From NCBI GenBank assembly GCA_937862815.1, contig CALMED010000027.1, forward strand, positions 1 through 64,000: 64,000 nucleotides of DNA. Direction: 5' to 3'. Shown here piece after piece: positions 44,105 through 52,456 of this stretch. A program made the translations under genes and the position numbers. This stretch comes from an uncultured Chitinophagaceae bacterium (GTDB lineage: Bacteria > Bacteroidota > Bacteroidia > Chitinophagales > Chitinophagaceae). The notes under the pieces were generated by a model that saw nothing but the letters and a program-made list of their open reading frames with translations, was not told the origin of the DNA and ran no database searches. How positions within the stretch are numbered: the stretch's first letter is position 1; every line of letters begins with the position of its first letter.

Positions 44105-46645
44105 TTATTTCCCGGCTGCAACGCCTTCCACAAGTTTTTGCACAGCGGAAAGGGAAGCGATGTAAATACTGCGGCCATGGGTTCCCAAAACAATTTCATT
44201 TTCGCGCTCCTGGATGGCGATATCGTGTACAGCTACCCGGGGCAATCCGGCCATCCAGGCCATGCTGCTGTTACCGCCATCGGTACTTACATACAAGCCA
44301 TGGTCGGTGCCGATGTATAGAAGAGGAGCATGTTTGGGATCTTCCCGGATCACATTGACGGGTTCGGCGGGTAAATCGTTGCAAATCTGCTTCCAGGTAG
44401 CGCCGTAATCCTCACTCACAAACACATACGCATTGAAATGGTCGTTGCGGTACCCGTTGAGAGTAACATATACCCTCCCCTCTTTGTACCGTGATGCCAC
44501 CAACCGGCTCACATACAGTCCCTGAACCTGTTTGGGGAGTTTGGTGTGGAGCGCCGTCCAGGTGTATCCCCCGTCGCGGCTTACATGAATGAAACCATCG
44601 TCGCTGCCGGTGTAAATCAGGCCAAACCGCAAGGGCGATTCACTCAAAGCCACCAGGGTACCAAAGGGCACATTGCCCTCTTTTCGCCCGCCTGTCAGAT
44701 CGGGGCCCATCGCCTGTGGCTGCTCACCCTTGTTGAAACTGCGGTACAGGCGGTTGCTGCCATAATAAAAGACATCCTGGTTGTGTGCCGACAGCAGTAT
44801 GGGTGTTTGCCAGTTAAAACGCAGCGGCTTCTCGCCCAGTTCATGCGCAGGGCGCACATTTACCCGGTTGCCGGGTTTGCTTCTGTCCATGCGAACATAA
44901 GCACCAAACTGGTAGCCGGTATAAACGGTGGTATTATCGCGTTTGTCCACCTGTACCTGCATGCCATCGCCGCCGTTGAGCATCTTATACGGGTAGTTGC
45001 CCGAATCGTGCCAACCCGTATTCTCCTTGTTGTTGGAAGGGCCCACCCAGGTTCCGTTGTCCTGGAGTCCGCCGTACACATTGTACGGCCTGGCATCATC
45101 CACCGCAATGGCATAAAACTGGCCCACCGAAGGGGTATTGGCCTTGAACCAATGATCGCCGTTGTCGTAACTGATGTTTACCCCGCCGTCATTGCCGTTG
45201 ATGATATGGCTGTCGCGTTTCGGGTTCACCCACAGCGCATGGTGATCGGCATGTACATTGTCTTTGTCAATCACTTTAAAATTCCGCCCCCCGTCGGTGC
45301 TCAGCAGGGCATTGTAGCCCAGGATGTATACCTTATCCGGATTGGTATGGGAGGTGTAAATCTTGGCAAAATAATAGCCGTATGTATTAAAGGTGGTAAT
45401 CGGCTTTTCATGCGTTTTGCGCCAGGTTTTTCCCGCATCATCGCTCCGGTACACTTCACAGCCTTTGATGGAGGTATTGGTGAATCCATCATCACCGGCA
45501 TCAAAATAATCCCACAAGGCCAGCGGCGTAATGGTTCCTTTCTGTACCAGCCCTTTCACAACCGCGGCGGTGTATTTGGCCGGGTATCGCTGCCGCCGGA
45601 GAAACGACTCCAGTTTCTTCTCGTCCAGTTCCAGCAATTGCTGGCTGGTCATGGTTTTAAAATCTTTCAGCTGTAACACCGTATCGGATCCTGTTTTGCG
45701 GGACGTATCGGGACGTGGTTCGTTGTTGTCGATAATTGCATAAACAATGTTGGGATTTTGCGGGTAAACGGTGACCCCGATTCTTCCCAGCTTACTCCCT
45801 TCTGCAAAGCCGCTGCCCGGTACGCTGATACGGCTCCAGGTTAGACCGCCATCGTTGCTTCTAAAGATACCGGTCGTGGGACCGCTTTCTTCAAACTTCC
45901 ACGCACGGCGAGTGCGGTACCAGACTGCCGCATAGAGTTCGCGGGGATTATTGGGGTTCATATCAAGATCCACCGCCCCTGTATTTTCGTCGACAAACAA
46001 GGTCTGTTTCCACGATTTACCACCGTCGGTCGTAAGAAAAACACCGCGCTCCTTATTGGGAGAATAGAGGTGACCCAATGCCGCCACCCATACTGTATTG
46101 GGATCGGTGGGATGTAACTGGATTTTTCCAATATGGTGACTTTCCGGCAGACCCAGGTACTGCCAGGTCTTTCCCGAATCTGCGCTTTTATACATCCCGT
46201 TGCCGGCGTAAGACGAACGGCTGCTGTTCACCTCACCGGTTCCCACCCAGATCACCCGTGCTCCTTTCCATTGAACCGCTATATCACCAATGGTCATGAC
46301 ATCCTCGTTATCGAACAACGGGGTAAACGACTGCCCGTTGTTGGTGGTATACCAGAGTCCGCCGCTGGCGTAGGCCACGTAAAACTCGGTAGGGTCGTCG
46401 GGATTCACGTCCAGGTCGGTGACGCGCCCGCTCATTACGCTGGGGCCAATGTTGCGGAAGCGGGCATCGCCCAGCAGGGATTTTTTCTCCAGCTCTTTTC
46501 TTTTTTCACCCGCTTTTAACCGTTCCTCCGCGGTGGTTGGCCTGATTTGTGCGGACAGACTTGTGAAGAACGACAGAAAGAAAAGGAGAAGTGTACCTTT
46601 GAATGCGACCGATAGAAACCGGTAGCGTAATTGAACAGCCATCAT
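44105..46645 (-). CDS. Secreted BNR/sortilin-like beta-propeller protein
   Basis: An 846-residue exported protein with a signal peptide ending SLSAQ. It then carries many BNR/sortilin-type repeats with the S-x-D-x-G-x-T-W Asp-box signature, for example YKSADSGKTWQ, LTTDGGKSWKQ, YRSDDAGKTWRK, HVSRDGGYTWT and FVSEDYGATWKQ. Similar proteins are often annotated as glycosyl hydrolases, but no catalytic residues are evident, so this may be a binding protein. It is divergent from the MORN-like gene. Confidence 0.85.
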   Translation of the reverse strand: MMAVQLRYRFLSVAFKGTLLLFFLSFFTSLSAQIRPTTAEERLKAGEKRKELEKKSLLGDARFRNIGPSVMSGRVTDLDVNPDDPTEFYVAYASGGLWYTTNNGQSFTPLFDNEDVMTIGDIAVQWKGARVIWVGTGEVNSSRSSYAGNGMYKSADSGKTWQYLGLPESHHIGKIQLHPTDPNTVWVAALGHLYSPNKERGVFLTTDGGKSWKQTLFVDENTGAVDLDMNPNNPRELYAAVWYRTRRAWKFEESGPTTGIFRSNDGGLTWSRISVPGSGFAEGSKLGRIGVTVYPQNPNIVYAIIDNNEPRPDTSRKTGSDTVLQLKDFKTMTSQQLLELDEKKLESFLRRQRYPAKYTAAVVKGLVQKGTITPLALWDYFDAGDDGFTNTSIKGCEVYRSDDAGKTWRKTHEKPITTFNTYGYYFAKIYTSHTNPDKVYILGYNALLSTDGGRNFKVIDKDNVHADHHALWVNPKRDSHIINGNDGGVNISYDNGDHWFKANTPSVGQFYAIAVDDARPYNVYGGLQDNGTWVGPSNNKENTGWHDSGNYPYKMLNGGDGMQVQVDKRDNTTVYTGYQFGAYVRMDRSKPGNRVNVRPAHELGEKPLRFNWQTPILLSAHNQDVFYYGSNRLYRSFNKGEQPQAMGPDLTGGRKEGNVPFGTLVALSESPLRFGLIYTGSDDGFIHVSRDGGYTWTALHTKLPKQVQGLYVSRLVASRYKEGRVYVTLNGYRNDHFNAYVFVSEDYGATWKQICNDLPAEPVNVIREDPKHAPLLYIGTDHGLYVSTDGGNSSMAWMAGLPRVAVHDIAIQERENEIVLGTHGRSIYIASLSAVQKLVEGVAAGK

Positions 46646-46671
46646 CGTTGCATTTGTTTAACGAACCAAAA

Positions 46672-47403
46672 ATGAAGAAAAGTATTCTACCAAACTTACG
46701 AAGCCTTGCCGGAACGGCCATCGCCCTCGTGTTTTTTTGGATAAACGGCCTGGCCCAATGCAAAGAGTACGTCATTGGCGTGAAGGGCGACACGCTCAAT
46801 TGTGTGGACGCAGGGGGGCTTAAACAGGGTCCCTGGGTGAACCGGGTGGATGAAATTCGCGGAGAACCCGGCTATGAAGAAGAGGGCGTGTACAAGGATG
46901 GACAGAAAACGGGCACCTGGCGGGTATTCACCCTGCAGGGCGATTTACTGGGTATTGAAAATTACCGGTATGGGCATAAAAATGGTGTCCAGCAGTATTT
47001 CAACACCATGGGCGACCTGGTACGGGAAGAAAGCTGGCTCGCAAGCAACCCCGAGAACCCGGTGGAAACCATTGAAGTATTCGATGTGAACGATCCGAAA
47101 AAAGTGTACCTGGTGCAGGTGAAACTGGAAGCCTCCACGGTACCGCACGGGTTGTGGAAAATCTATGAACCGGGTACGGGAAAAATGCTGAAAAAAGAAA
47201 ATTACATCCTCGGCAAACTGGACGACGGAACGGGTACCGCCAACGGCATCCTTAAAAACAAAGAAGGCAATGCGGATGCCATAAGCAACGAAACCAAGCA
47301 GGAACCCAAAGAAAAAGCAAAACCCAAAGAAGTCCTCGAATTTGAAAAGAAGAACGAAGGAAAGAAGAAGGTTAAAATGCGTACCGGGCAAACGGGAGGA
47401 TAA
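46672..47403 (+). CDS. Secreted MORN/YwqK-repeat protein
   Basis: A 243-residue exported protein. After the signal peptide (residues about 1-28) come repeats of the YwqK/MORN type (GPWVNRVDEIRG, YKDGQKTGTWRVFTLQGDLLGIENYRYGHKNGVQQYFN, HGLWKIYEPGTGKMLKKENYILGKLDDG). The C-terminus is a Lys/Glu-rich tail (residues about 205-243). Such repeats are found in proteins named as YwqK antitoxins, but nothing here supports a toxin-antitoxin role. ATG 46672 is chosen because the signal peptide starts there. Confidence 0.8.
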   Translation: MKKSILPNLRSLAGTAIALVFFWINGLAQCKEYVIGVKGDTLNCVDAGGLKQGPWVNRVDEIRGEPGYEEEGVYKDGQKTGTWRVFTLQGDLLGIENYRYGHKNGVQQYFNTMGDLVREESWLASNPENPVETIEVFDVNDPKKVYLVQVKLEASTVPHGLWKIYEPGTGKMLKKENYILGKLDDGTGTANGILKNKEGNADAISNETKQEPKEKAKPKEVLEFEKKNEGKKKVKMRTGQTGG

Positions 47404-47415
47404 GACCGAAGGTGA

Positions 47416-47492
47416 GGATTTTGGATTTTGGATTTCGGATTTCGGATTTGAGATTTGTGAATTGAGAATTGCTATTTGCGATTTCTGAATGG
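47416..47492. repeat. Degenerate heptamer array, about 11 units
   Basis: Starting at 47416 the sequence can be read as consecutive heptamers, GGATTTT, GGATTTT, GGATTTC, GGATTTC, GGATTTG, AGATTTG, TGAATTG, AGAATTG, CTATTTG, CGATTTC, TGAATGG, all in phase. The first six are near identical and the later ones decay. It fills the gap between the MORN-like gene and the end of pdxJ. Confidence 0.75.
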
Positions 47493-47594
47493 GGCTGATT
47501 TGCTGGTGAGAAAAAAAGATCACTGGATAAAGAAAGTAAAGATTCGCAGGCTCTGTTTTTCTGCGTACTATCCTGCCTGTAAAATTTCACTCTG

Positions 47595-48317
47595 TTATAC
47601 TGCCAGCTGGCGCTTGTAAAGCTGTACAGCATTTTCAAGCCCAAGGTAAAGGGCGTCGCAGATAAGTGCGTGTCCGATGCTCACTTCGTCTATCCAGGGA
47701 ATCGTGGAGATGAAGTAATGTAAATTGTGCAGATCCAGGTCATGCCCGGCGTTTAATCCCAAACCCAGTTCCTTTGCACGGGTGGCCGCATCATAGTAAG
47801 GCTCTACACCGGCATCTTTATCGCCCGCCGCATACATCCGGGCGTATTGCTCGGTATAGAGTTCAATGCGGTCGGTGCCGGTTTCTGCCGCCCCTTCCAC
47901 CATTTCAATTACCGGGTCCACGAAAATGCTGGTGCGGATACCCGCTTCCTTAAACACTCCAATGATGGTTTTCAGATAGGCCGCATGCTGGTAGGTATCC
48001 CATCCATGATCGCTTGTGATCTGCCCCAATGTATCGGGCACCAGGGTCACCTGGTGGGGCCGTACTTCGAGCACCAGGTCTACTAAGGACTGCTCCCGCG
48101 GGTTTCCTTCTATGTTAAACTCTGTTGATATAAGCGGGCGGATGGCCCGCACATCACTGTAGCGGATGTGCCGCTCATCGGGTCGCGGATGAACGGTTAC
48201 ACCATTGGCGCCATAGCGCTGGACATCAGTTGCTGCACGAGTCACATCGGGATTGTTGCCGCCACGGCTGTTGCGCAGGGTGGCAATTTTATTAATATTG
48301 ACGGAAAGTTTTGTCAT
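47595..48317 (-). CDS. pdxJ: Pyridoxine 5'-phosphate synthase
   Basis: PdxJ condenses DXP with 3-amino-2-oxopropyl phosphate to make pyridoxine 5'-phosphate in the DXP-dependent B6 route. The 240-residue TIM barrel shows LSVNINKIATLRNSRGGN, GANGVTVHPRPDERHI, STEFNIEGNP and the late GLGLNAGHDLDLHN. A box TACCTTTA, one mismatch from TAnnTTTG, lies just before the ATG. No PdxA is adjacent. Confidence 0.96.
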   Translation of the reverse strand: MTKLSVNINKIATLRNSRGGNNPDVTRAATDVQRYGANGVTVHPRPDERHIRYSDVRAIRPLISTEFNIEGNPREQSLVDLVLEVRPHQVTLVPDTLGQITSDHGWDTYQHAAYLKTIIGVFKEAGIRTSIFVDPVIEMVEGAAETGTDRIELYTEQYARMYAAGDKDAGVEPYYDAATRAKELGLGLNAGHDLDLHNLHYFISTIPWIDEVSIGHALICDALYLGLENAVQLYKRQLAV

Positions 48318-48422
48318 GCATTAAAGGTACGATGCGAAACAGCCACTATGCCCGGAACCGAAAAAAAAGACACCGGAAAACAGTACGACTTACAGAATAA
48401 AAATGGGCAACCGGCTGCCGGC

Positions 48423-48833
48423 TCAGATAAACTTCCGGCAGTTGTGCGCCCCGCAGCGGCAGGGCAGCTGCCCATCGTGGTGCGTTTCCCCGTAATCGCA
48501 GGTCAGCTCCTCTCCTTTGCGGATGGGACGTAAACTGTAAAATTCCACCCGGCGATAGGCCCGTCGCATGTACGTATTGGGATTGCAGGAGTGATTGATG
48601 TAGGACAACTCATTGCGGTTTACACTGGCATCCAGGGCCAGGGGCTCGTTATTAAACTCCACCATCAGGAGCACACCGCCGGGCTGCTGTGTCACCCGCC
48701 GCTGTGCTTCCCGGTAGCTGATCAGTTCACCGGCCATGTTGCCCAGTTTCCTGCGGGCCGGGATGGCCGCCAGGGCGAAGGCCCCGGTTCCCGCTATGCG
48801 GCTCTTACTTTTTTTAAGGGGATAATTCAGCAT
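48423..48833 (-). CDS. SET-domain protein
   Basis: A 136-residue protein that is almost only a SET domain. Conserved elements are the N-terminal GTGAFALAAIPARRKLG, the motif INHSCNPN, GEELTCDYGE, and a post-SET Cys cluster (CRCGAHNCRKFI). SET domains are lysine methyltransferases typical of eukaryotes; bacterial copies methylate unknown proteins. The gene sits between pdxJ and the EVE gene on the same strand. Target and donor binding have not been tested; the call rests on motif order. Confidence 0.88.
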   Translation of the reverse strand: MLNYPLKKSKSRIAGTGAFALAAIPARRKLGNMAGELISYREAQRRVTQQPGGVLLMVEFNNEPLALDASVNRNELSYINHSCNPNTYMRRAYRRVEFYSLRPIRKGEELTCDYGETHHDGQLPCRCGAHNCRKFI

Positions 48834-48936
48834 TATGCAGAACGCAATTAATTGAAAATGATGTCAAAAGGATTATGATGGCCGGCAGAATACCCCTACC
48901 GGCTGCAATGGCAACTTTTGTCGGCGCAAAGGAGTA

Positions 48937-49350
48937 TCAGCGCTTTTCCCCGGCCAGTTCCAGTACCACGTTCCACTCTTCGGGCGTCACTTTGGAAACA
49001 CTGAGGCGGTTCAGGCGTAATATTTCCATGTGGGCCAGGCGCGGATCGGCTTTTATTTGTGCCAGTAACACCGGGCGTTTCAACTTACGAACCGGGGCTA
49101 CGTCCACCACCGACCAGGCTGCATCCTCCGTTGTGGGATCCTGGTACCACTCTTTCACCACCATGGCGATGCCCACAATTTCAAGGCCTTCGTTGCTGTG
49201 GTAAAAAAACAGTTCATCCCCCTTTTTCATCGACCGGAGGTTGTTGCGGGCCGCATAATTGCGGACCCCGTCCCAAAAAGTTTTCTTGTCTTTCACCAGC
49301 TGCTCCCAGCTGTACTTAAAGGGTTCTGATTTAATGAGCCAGTACGCCAT
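48937..49350 (-). CDS. EVE-domain protein
   Basis: A 137-residue protein with the EVE domain (PUA-like fold): MAYWLIKSEP, WDGVRNYAARNNLR, KGDELFFYHSN and GIAMVVKEWYQDP. The family, including human THYN1, is thought to read modified bases in DNA or RNA. No modification enzyme is adjacent except the SET gene, which is a protein methyltransferase type. Function here is inference only. Confidence 0.92.
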   Translation of the reverse strand: MAYWLIKSEPFKYSWEQLVKDKKTFWDGVRNYAARNNLRSMKKGDELFFYHSNEGLEIVGIAMVVKEWYQDPTTEDAAWSVVDVAPVRKLKRPVLLAQIKADPRLAHMEILRLNRLSVSKVTPEEWNVVLELAGEKR

Positions 49351-49380
49351 AATGCAGAAAACGAAAAGGTTTAAGGTGAA

Positions 49381-50100
49381 TCACCAGCCGCTGGCCAGCA
49401 CATCGGCCAGGTGCAGGGTGGTGAGCGGCAGTTCTTTCTGCCGGATGTATCCTTCGAGGTGCATGAGACAGCTGATATCCGTTGATATGAGATAACGGGC
49501 TCCGGTGGCTGCTGCATGGTGCACCTTCTGATCGGCCATAGCAATGGAGATGGATTCAAATTTCACGGCAAACGTCCCGCCAAAGCCGCAGCAGGTCTCC
49601 ACATCGTCCATTTCCACCAGCTCCAGGCCCTTTACCTGGCGCAGCAACCGCCGGGGCGCCTCCTTGATGCGGCATTCCCGCAGGGCCGCACAACTGTCGT
49701 GGTAGGTGGCTTTGCCCTCCAGCACGGCTCCTACCTGATCCACCTGCAGCACGTCGGTCAGAAATTCGGAAAACTCAAACATGCGCTTTTGCAAGCCCTT
49801 TACGTCGTTGTGCACCGATGAATTATCGAACAGCTTACTGTAATAATTACGCACAAAACCCGCACAGCTGGCGCTGGGCGCCACCACATAATCCGATCCG
49901 GCAAAATCATCCAGGAACTTGGAGGCCACGTGGCGGCATTCTTCCTGGAAACCCGCGTTAAAGGAAGGTTGGCCGCAACAGGTCTGGTTGGCGTTGTAAG
50001 AAACGTTGCATCCCAGCTTTTCCAGCACCTTCACCATATTGAACGCTGTTTGCGGATACAGCTGGTCAACAAAACAGGGAATAAAAAGCTGGACGTTCAT
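49381..50100 (-). CDS. CCG-domain (Fe-S)-binding protein, LutA/LldE type
   Basis: A 239-residue protein with two cysteine-rich CCG modules (QTCCGQPSFNAGF and VETCCGFGGTFAVKF). Proteins of this type are subunits of lactate or glycolate oxidation complexes (LutA/LldE) that bind clusters or heterodisulfide-type sites. LutB and LutC are not adjacent, so the partner enzyme must be encoded elsewhere. It starts 10 bases after ribH on the same strand and may be cotranscribed. Confidence 0.9.
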   Translation of the reverse strand: MNVQLFIPCFVDQLYPQTAFNMVKVLEKLGCNVSYNANQTCCGQPSFNAGFQEECRHVASKFLDDFAGSDYVVAPSASCAGFVRNYYSKLFDNSSVHNDVKGLQKRMFEFSEFLTDVLQVDQVGAVLEGKATYHDSCAALRECRIKEAPRRLLRQVKGLELVEMDDVETCCGFGGTFAVKFESISIAMADQKVHHAAATGARYLISTDISCLMHLEGYIRQKELPLTTLHLADVLASGW

Positions 50101-50110
50101 GCAGTTACTT

Positions 50111-50614
50111 CTAAGCGTTTGATGGGGAGATCCGGTTGTTCAAAGCGATCATTTTGAGGGCGGTGATGGCCGCCTCCTCCCCCTTGTGACCGTGCCGTCC
50201 GCCGATCCGTTCGAGGGCCTGTTGTTCGTTCTCAACAGTAAGAACGCCAAATATAACAGGAACGGGTAACCGAAGATTCAGTTGCGAAACACCATCGGTT
50301 ACCGAGCGGCATACATATTCAAAATGCGGTGTATCGCCCCGGATCACGCAGCCGAGTGTAATGTAGGCATCGGCCGGTTTGCCCGGCAAAGCGGCGTGCC
50401 GCTGTACCGCAAACGGAATTTCCACGGCTCCGGGCACCAGCAGTGTCTCCACCTTACCCACACCGTACTGCGCCAGTACCCGCCGGCATCCCTGCTCCAG
50501 TTCCTGCACGATTGTGGCATTCCATTCGGTGGCCACCAAAACAATGCAGGCACCCGAAACATCCAGAGTGCCTGCATTCCATTGCAGCAACGTGCTGTTT
50601 GCTACCGCTGCCAT
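50111..50614 (-). CDS. ribH: 6,7-dimethyl-8-ribityllumazine synthase
   Basis: RibH makes lumazine from ribitylaminouracil and dihydroxybutanone phosphate, the penultimate step of riboflavin synthesis. The active site has the usual Phe/Trp region (ATEWNATIV), PGAVEIPFAVQ and the catalytic His in IRGDTPHFEYVC. The 167-residue length is normal. It follows the TPR-protein gene by 3 bases. I see no recognisable FMN riboswitch upstream. Confidence 0.96.
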   Translation of the reverse strand: MAAVANSTLLQWNAGTLDVSGACIVLVATEWNATIVQELEQGCRRVLAQYGVGKVETLLVPGAVEIPFAVQRHAALPGKPADAYITLGCVIRGDTPHFEYVCRSVTDGVSQLNLRLPVPVIFGVLTVENEQQALERIGGRHGHKGEEAAITALKMIALNNRISPSNA

Positions 50615-50617
50615 CGG

Positions 50618-51307
50618 TTATTCGTTTTTCCAGACACCCACACGGGCCAGGTATTTGTCTACATTGAACCCTTTGTCGGTACGCGGATATTTCTGCTTGA
50701 TAATCTGCAGCATCTCGGACGCTTCCTTCAGCTTGCCCATGGATTCATAGGCCATGGCGGCCAGAAACAGGTTCTCCGAAGAAGTAAACTCATCTTTCTC
50801 GTTCAGCTTACCGGCTTTTACATAGTACTGCACCCCTTCTGCCTGCTTGCCGGTGCTCATGTATGCGTCGCCCAGCATTTTCCAGGCAGCGCTCTGCACC
50901 TGCGTGGCCCCGGTAGAGAAGTCCTTCAGGTGTTTGATGGCGTTGGCAAAATCTTCTTTCCGCAGATAGATGGAACCGGCGTAGTAATGTGCCAGGTTGG
51001 CCGCATCAGTTCCGCTGTAATTCTTGATGATTTTGAGGAATCCCGCGTTGGAACCTTCCCCGTTGAGGGCCAGGTCCAGCGAATCTTTGGCGTAGTAAGC
51101 CTGTGCCCAACTGATTGCATCATTGGCCTTTTTGGCTTTGGGAGCAACGATAAAATTTGTGTATGCCAGCCAGCCCCCGGCCAGCAGGATCACGGCACTG
51201 CCCGCATAGATGATGGGCTTGGAGAAACGGGTCCAGAAGTCTTTTGCCTTTTGCACCACCTGCGTTTCATCGGGTTCGGTAAGGCTTGCTTTTTTTGTAT
51301 CGGTCAT
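50618..51307 (-). CDS. Membrane-anchored TPR protein
   Basis: A 229-residue protein with one transmembrane helix (IIYAGSAVILLAGGWLAYTNF) and TPR-like helix pairs in the rest, for example ANLAHYYAGSIYLRKEDFANAIKHL and AAWKMLGDAYMSTGKQAEGVQYY. It resembles the YfgM type of periplasm-facing TPR proteins that accompany the secretion and outer-membrane assembly machinery. It is cotranscribed with ribH (3-base gap). Confidence 0.8.
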   Translation of the reverse strand: MTDTKKASLTEPDETQVVQKAKDFWTRFSKPIIYAGSAVILLAGGWLAYTNFIVAPKAKKANDAISWAQAYYAKDSLDLALNGEGSNAGFLKIIKNYSGTDAANLAHYYAGSIYLRKEDFANAIKHLKDFSTGATQVQSAAWKMLGDAYMSTGKQAEGVQYYVKAGKLNEKDEFTSSENLFLAAMAYESMGKLKEASEMLQIIKQKYPRTDKGFNVDKYLARVGVWKNE

Positions 51308-51348
51308 GTTATTGGTATGAATGCGGTATTAAGAATTAAAATGCCTGA

Positions 51349-52341
51349 TTAATCGACTATAAAGGGATAGTCCTGCTGAACGTATACATCCTTCAGCAGT
51401 TCGTCGTCGGAAGGCCAGGGGCTCTCTTCGGCGAAGTTTACGCTGTCTTCCACCTGTTCCTTCACGCGGTTGATGATGGTTTCAATGTCAGCTTCCGGCA
51501 CCTGGAACTGCTCGAGCAGCACCCGCTTGCAGTGTTCAATCGGATCCCGTTCTTTGTACTCTTCCACTTCTTCCTTGGAACGGTATTTCTGCGGATCACT
51601 CATGGAGTGACCTTTGTAGCGGTAGGTTTTGATTTCAAGCAGGGTGGGACCTCCTCCCTGGCGGGCGCGGTTCACGGCGCGGATAATGCCTTCGTGTACT
51701 GCTTCCGGGCTCATGCCATCAATGCTGTCGGCCGGCATTTCATATGCATCAGCCAGCTTGTAAATATCAATGACATTGGAAGTGCGCTCCACGGAAGTAC
51801 CCATGGCGTAGTTGTTGTTTTCGCAGATAAACACCACGGGGAGCTTCCACAGCATGGCCAGGTTGAAGGTTTCGTGCAGCATACCCTGGCGGGCAGCGCC
51901 GTCGCCGAAGAACGTGAGGCTCACGTTATCGGTTCCCTTGTACCTCTCGGCGAAGGCCAGGCCGGCGCCGGTACCAATCTGGGCTCCCACGATACCGTGC
52001 CCGCCAAAAAAGCCCACATCCACGCCAAAGAAGTGCATGCTGCCACCCTTGCCCTTGGCACAGCCTGTGGCCTTCCCGTACAGTTCCGCCATACAGCTGC
52101 GGGCGCTCACGCCCTTGGCGATGGCCAGCCCGTGATCGCGGTAGGCGGTGATGAATTTATCGTCGGGACGGGTAGCCGTCATGGCACCCGCTGCAACAGC
52201 TTCCTGGCCAATGTAGAGGTGACAGAAGCCCCTGATTTTCTGCATGCCGTACAATTGCCCCGCCTTTTCTTCAAAGCGCCGGAGCAGCAACATCAGCTCG
52301 TACCAGTACAGATAGGTTTCTTTAGTGAATTTAGTCGCCAC
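51349..52341 (-). CDS. pdhA: Pyruvate dehydrogenase E1 alpha subunit
   Basis: With PdhB this subunit binds thiamine diphosphate and decarboxylates pyruvate. The 330-residue protein has the ThDP motif GDGAARQGMLHETFNLAMLWKLPVVFICENNNYAM, the phosphorylation-loop region YRYKGHSMSDPQKYR and the entry segment YIGQEAVAAGAM. I start at GTG 52341, 51 codons inside the longest frame, because the family N-terminus lies there and a perfect promoter box (52365-52372) is 23 bases upstream. PdhB is at 34251-35234. Confidence 0.95.
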   Translation of the reverse strand: MATKFTKETYLYWYELMLLLRRFEEKAGQLYGMQKIRGFCHLYIGQEAVAAGAMTATRPDDKFITAYRDHGLAIAKGVSARSCMAELYGKATGCAKGKGGSMHFFGVDVGFFGGHGIVGAQIGTGAGLAFAERYKGTDNVSLTFFGDGAARQGMLHETFNLAMLWKLPVVFICENNNYAMGTSVERTSNVIDIYKLADAYEMPADSIDGMSPEAVHEGIIRAVNRARQGGGPTLLEIKTYRYKGHSMSDPQKYRSKEEVEEYKERDPIEHCKRVLLEQFQVPEADIETIINRVKEQVEDSVNFAEESPWPSDDELLKDVYVQQDYPFIVD

Positions 52342-52364
52342 GATGGGTTGGTTTTTTAGAGGGG

Positions 52365-52372
52365 CAAAGATA
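52365..52372 (-). promoter_or_regulatory. Bacteroidota -7 box of pdhA
   Basis: TATCTTTG on the minus strand matches TAnnTTTG, placing the transcript start about 15 bases before GTG 52341. recF is divergent, starting 85 bases away. Confidence 0.6.
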
Positions 52373-52456
52373 AGGGGGCAGGGGGAAATTTCTGCGTTTA
52401 GCGGCAGGATTCTCCGCCAGGTAAGCGCTCCTGCAAGTTGCTTATCTTGCAGGCCC

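Noticed and set aside
46603..46671. Longer N-terminus for the MORN/YwqK-like protein
   Set aside because: The extension precedes the signal peptide, which starts at ATG 46672.
46672..47403. YwqK-type antitoxin in a toxin-antitoxin pair
   Set aside because: Repeats resemble YwqK, but no toxin gene is adjacent and the protein is exported.
50615..52456. FMN riboswitch or other riboswitch upstream of ribH, ahcY or pdxJ
   Set aside because: The upstream gaps are too short or show no recognisable conserved core; absence by eye is not proof.
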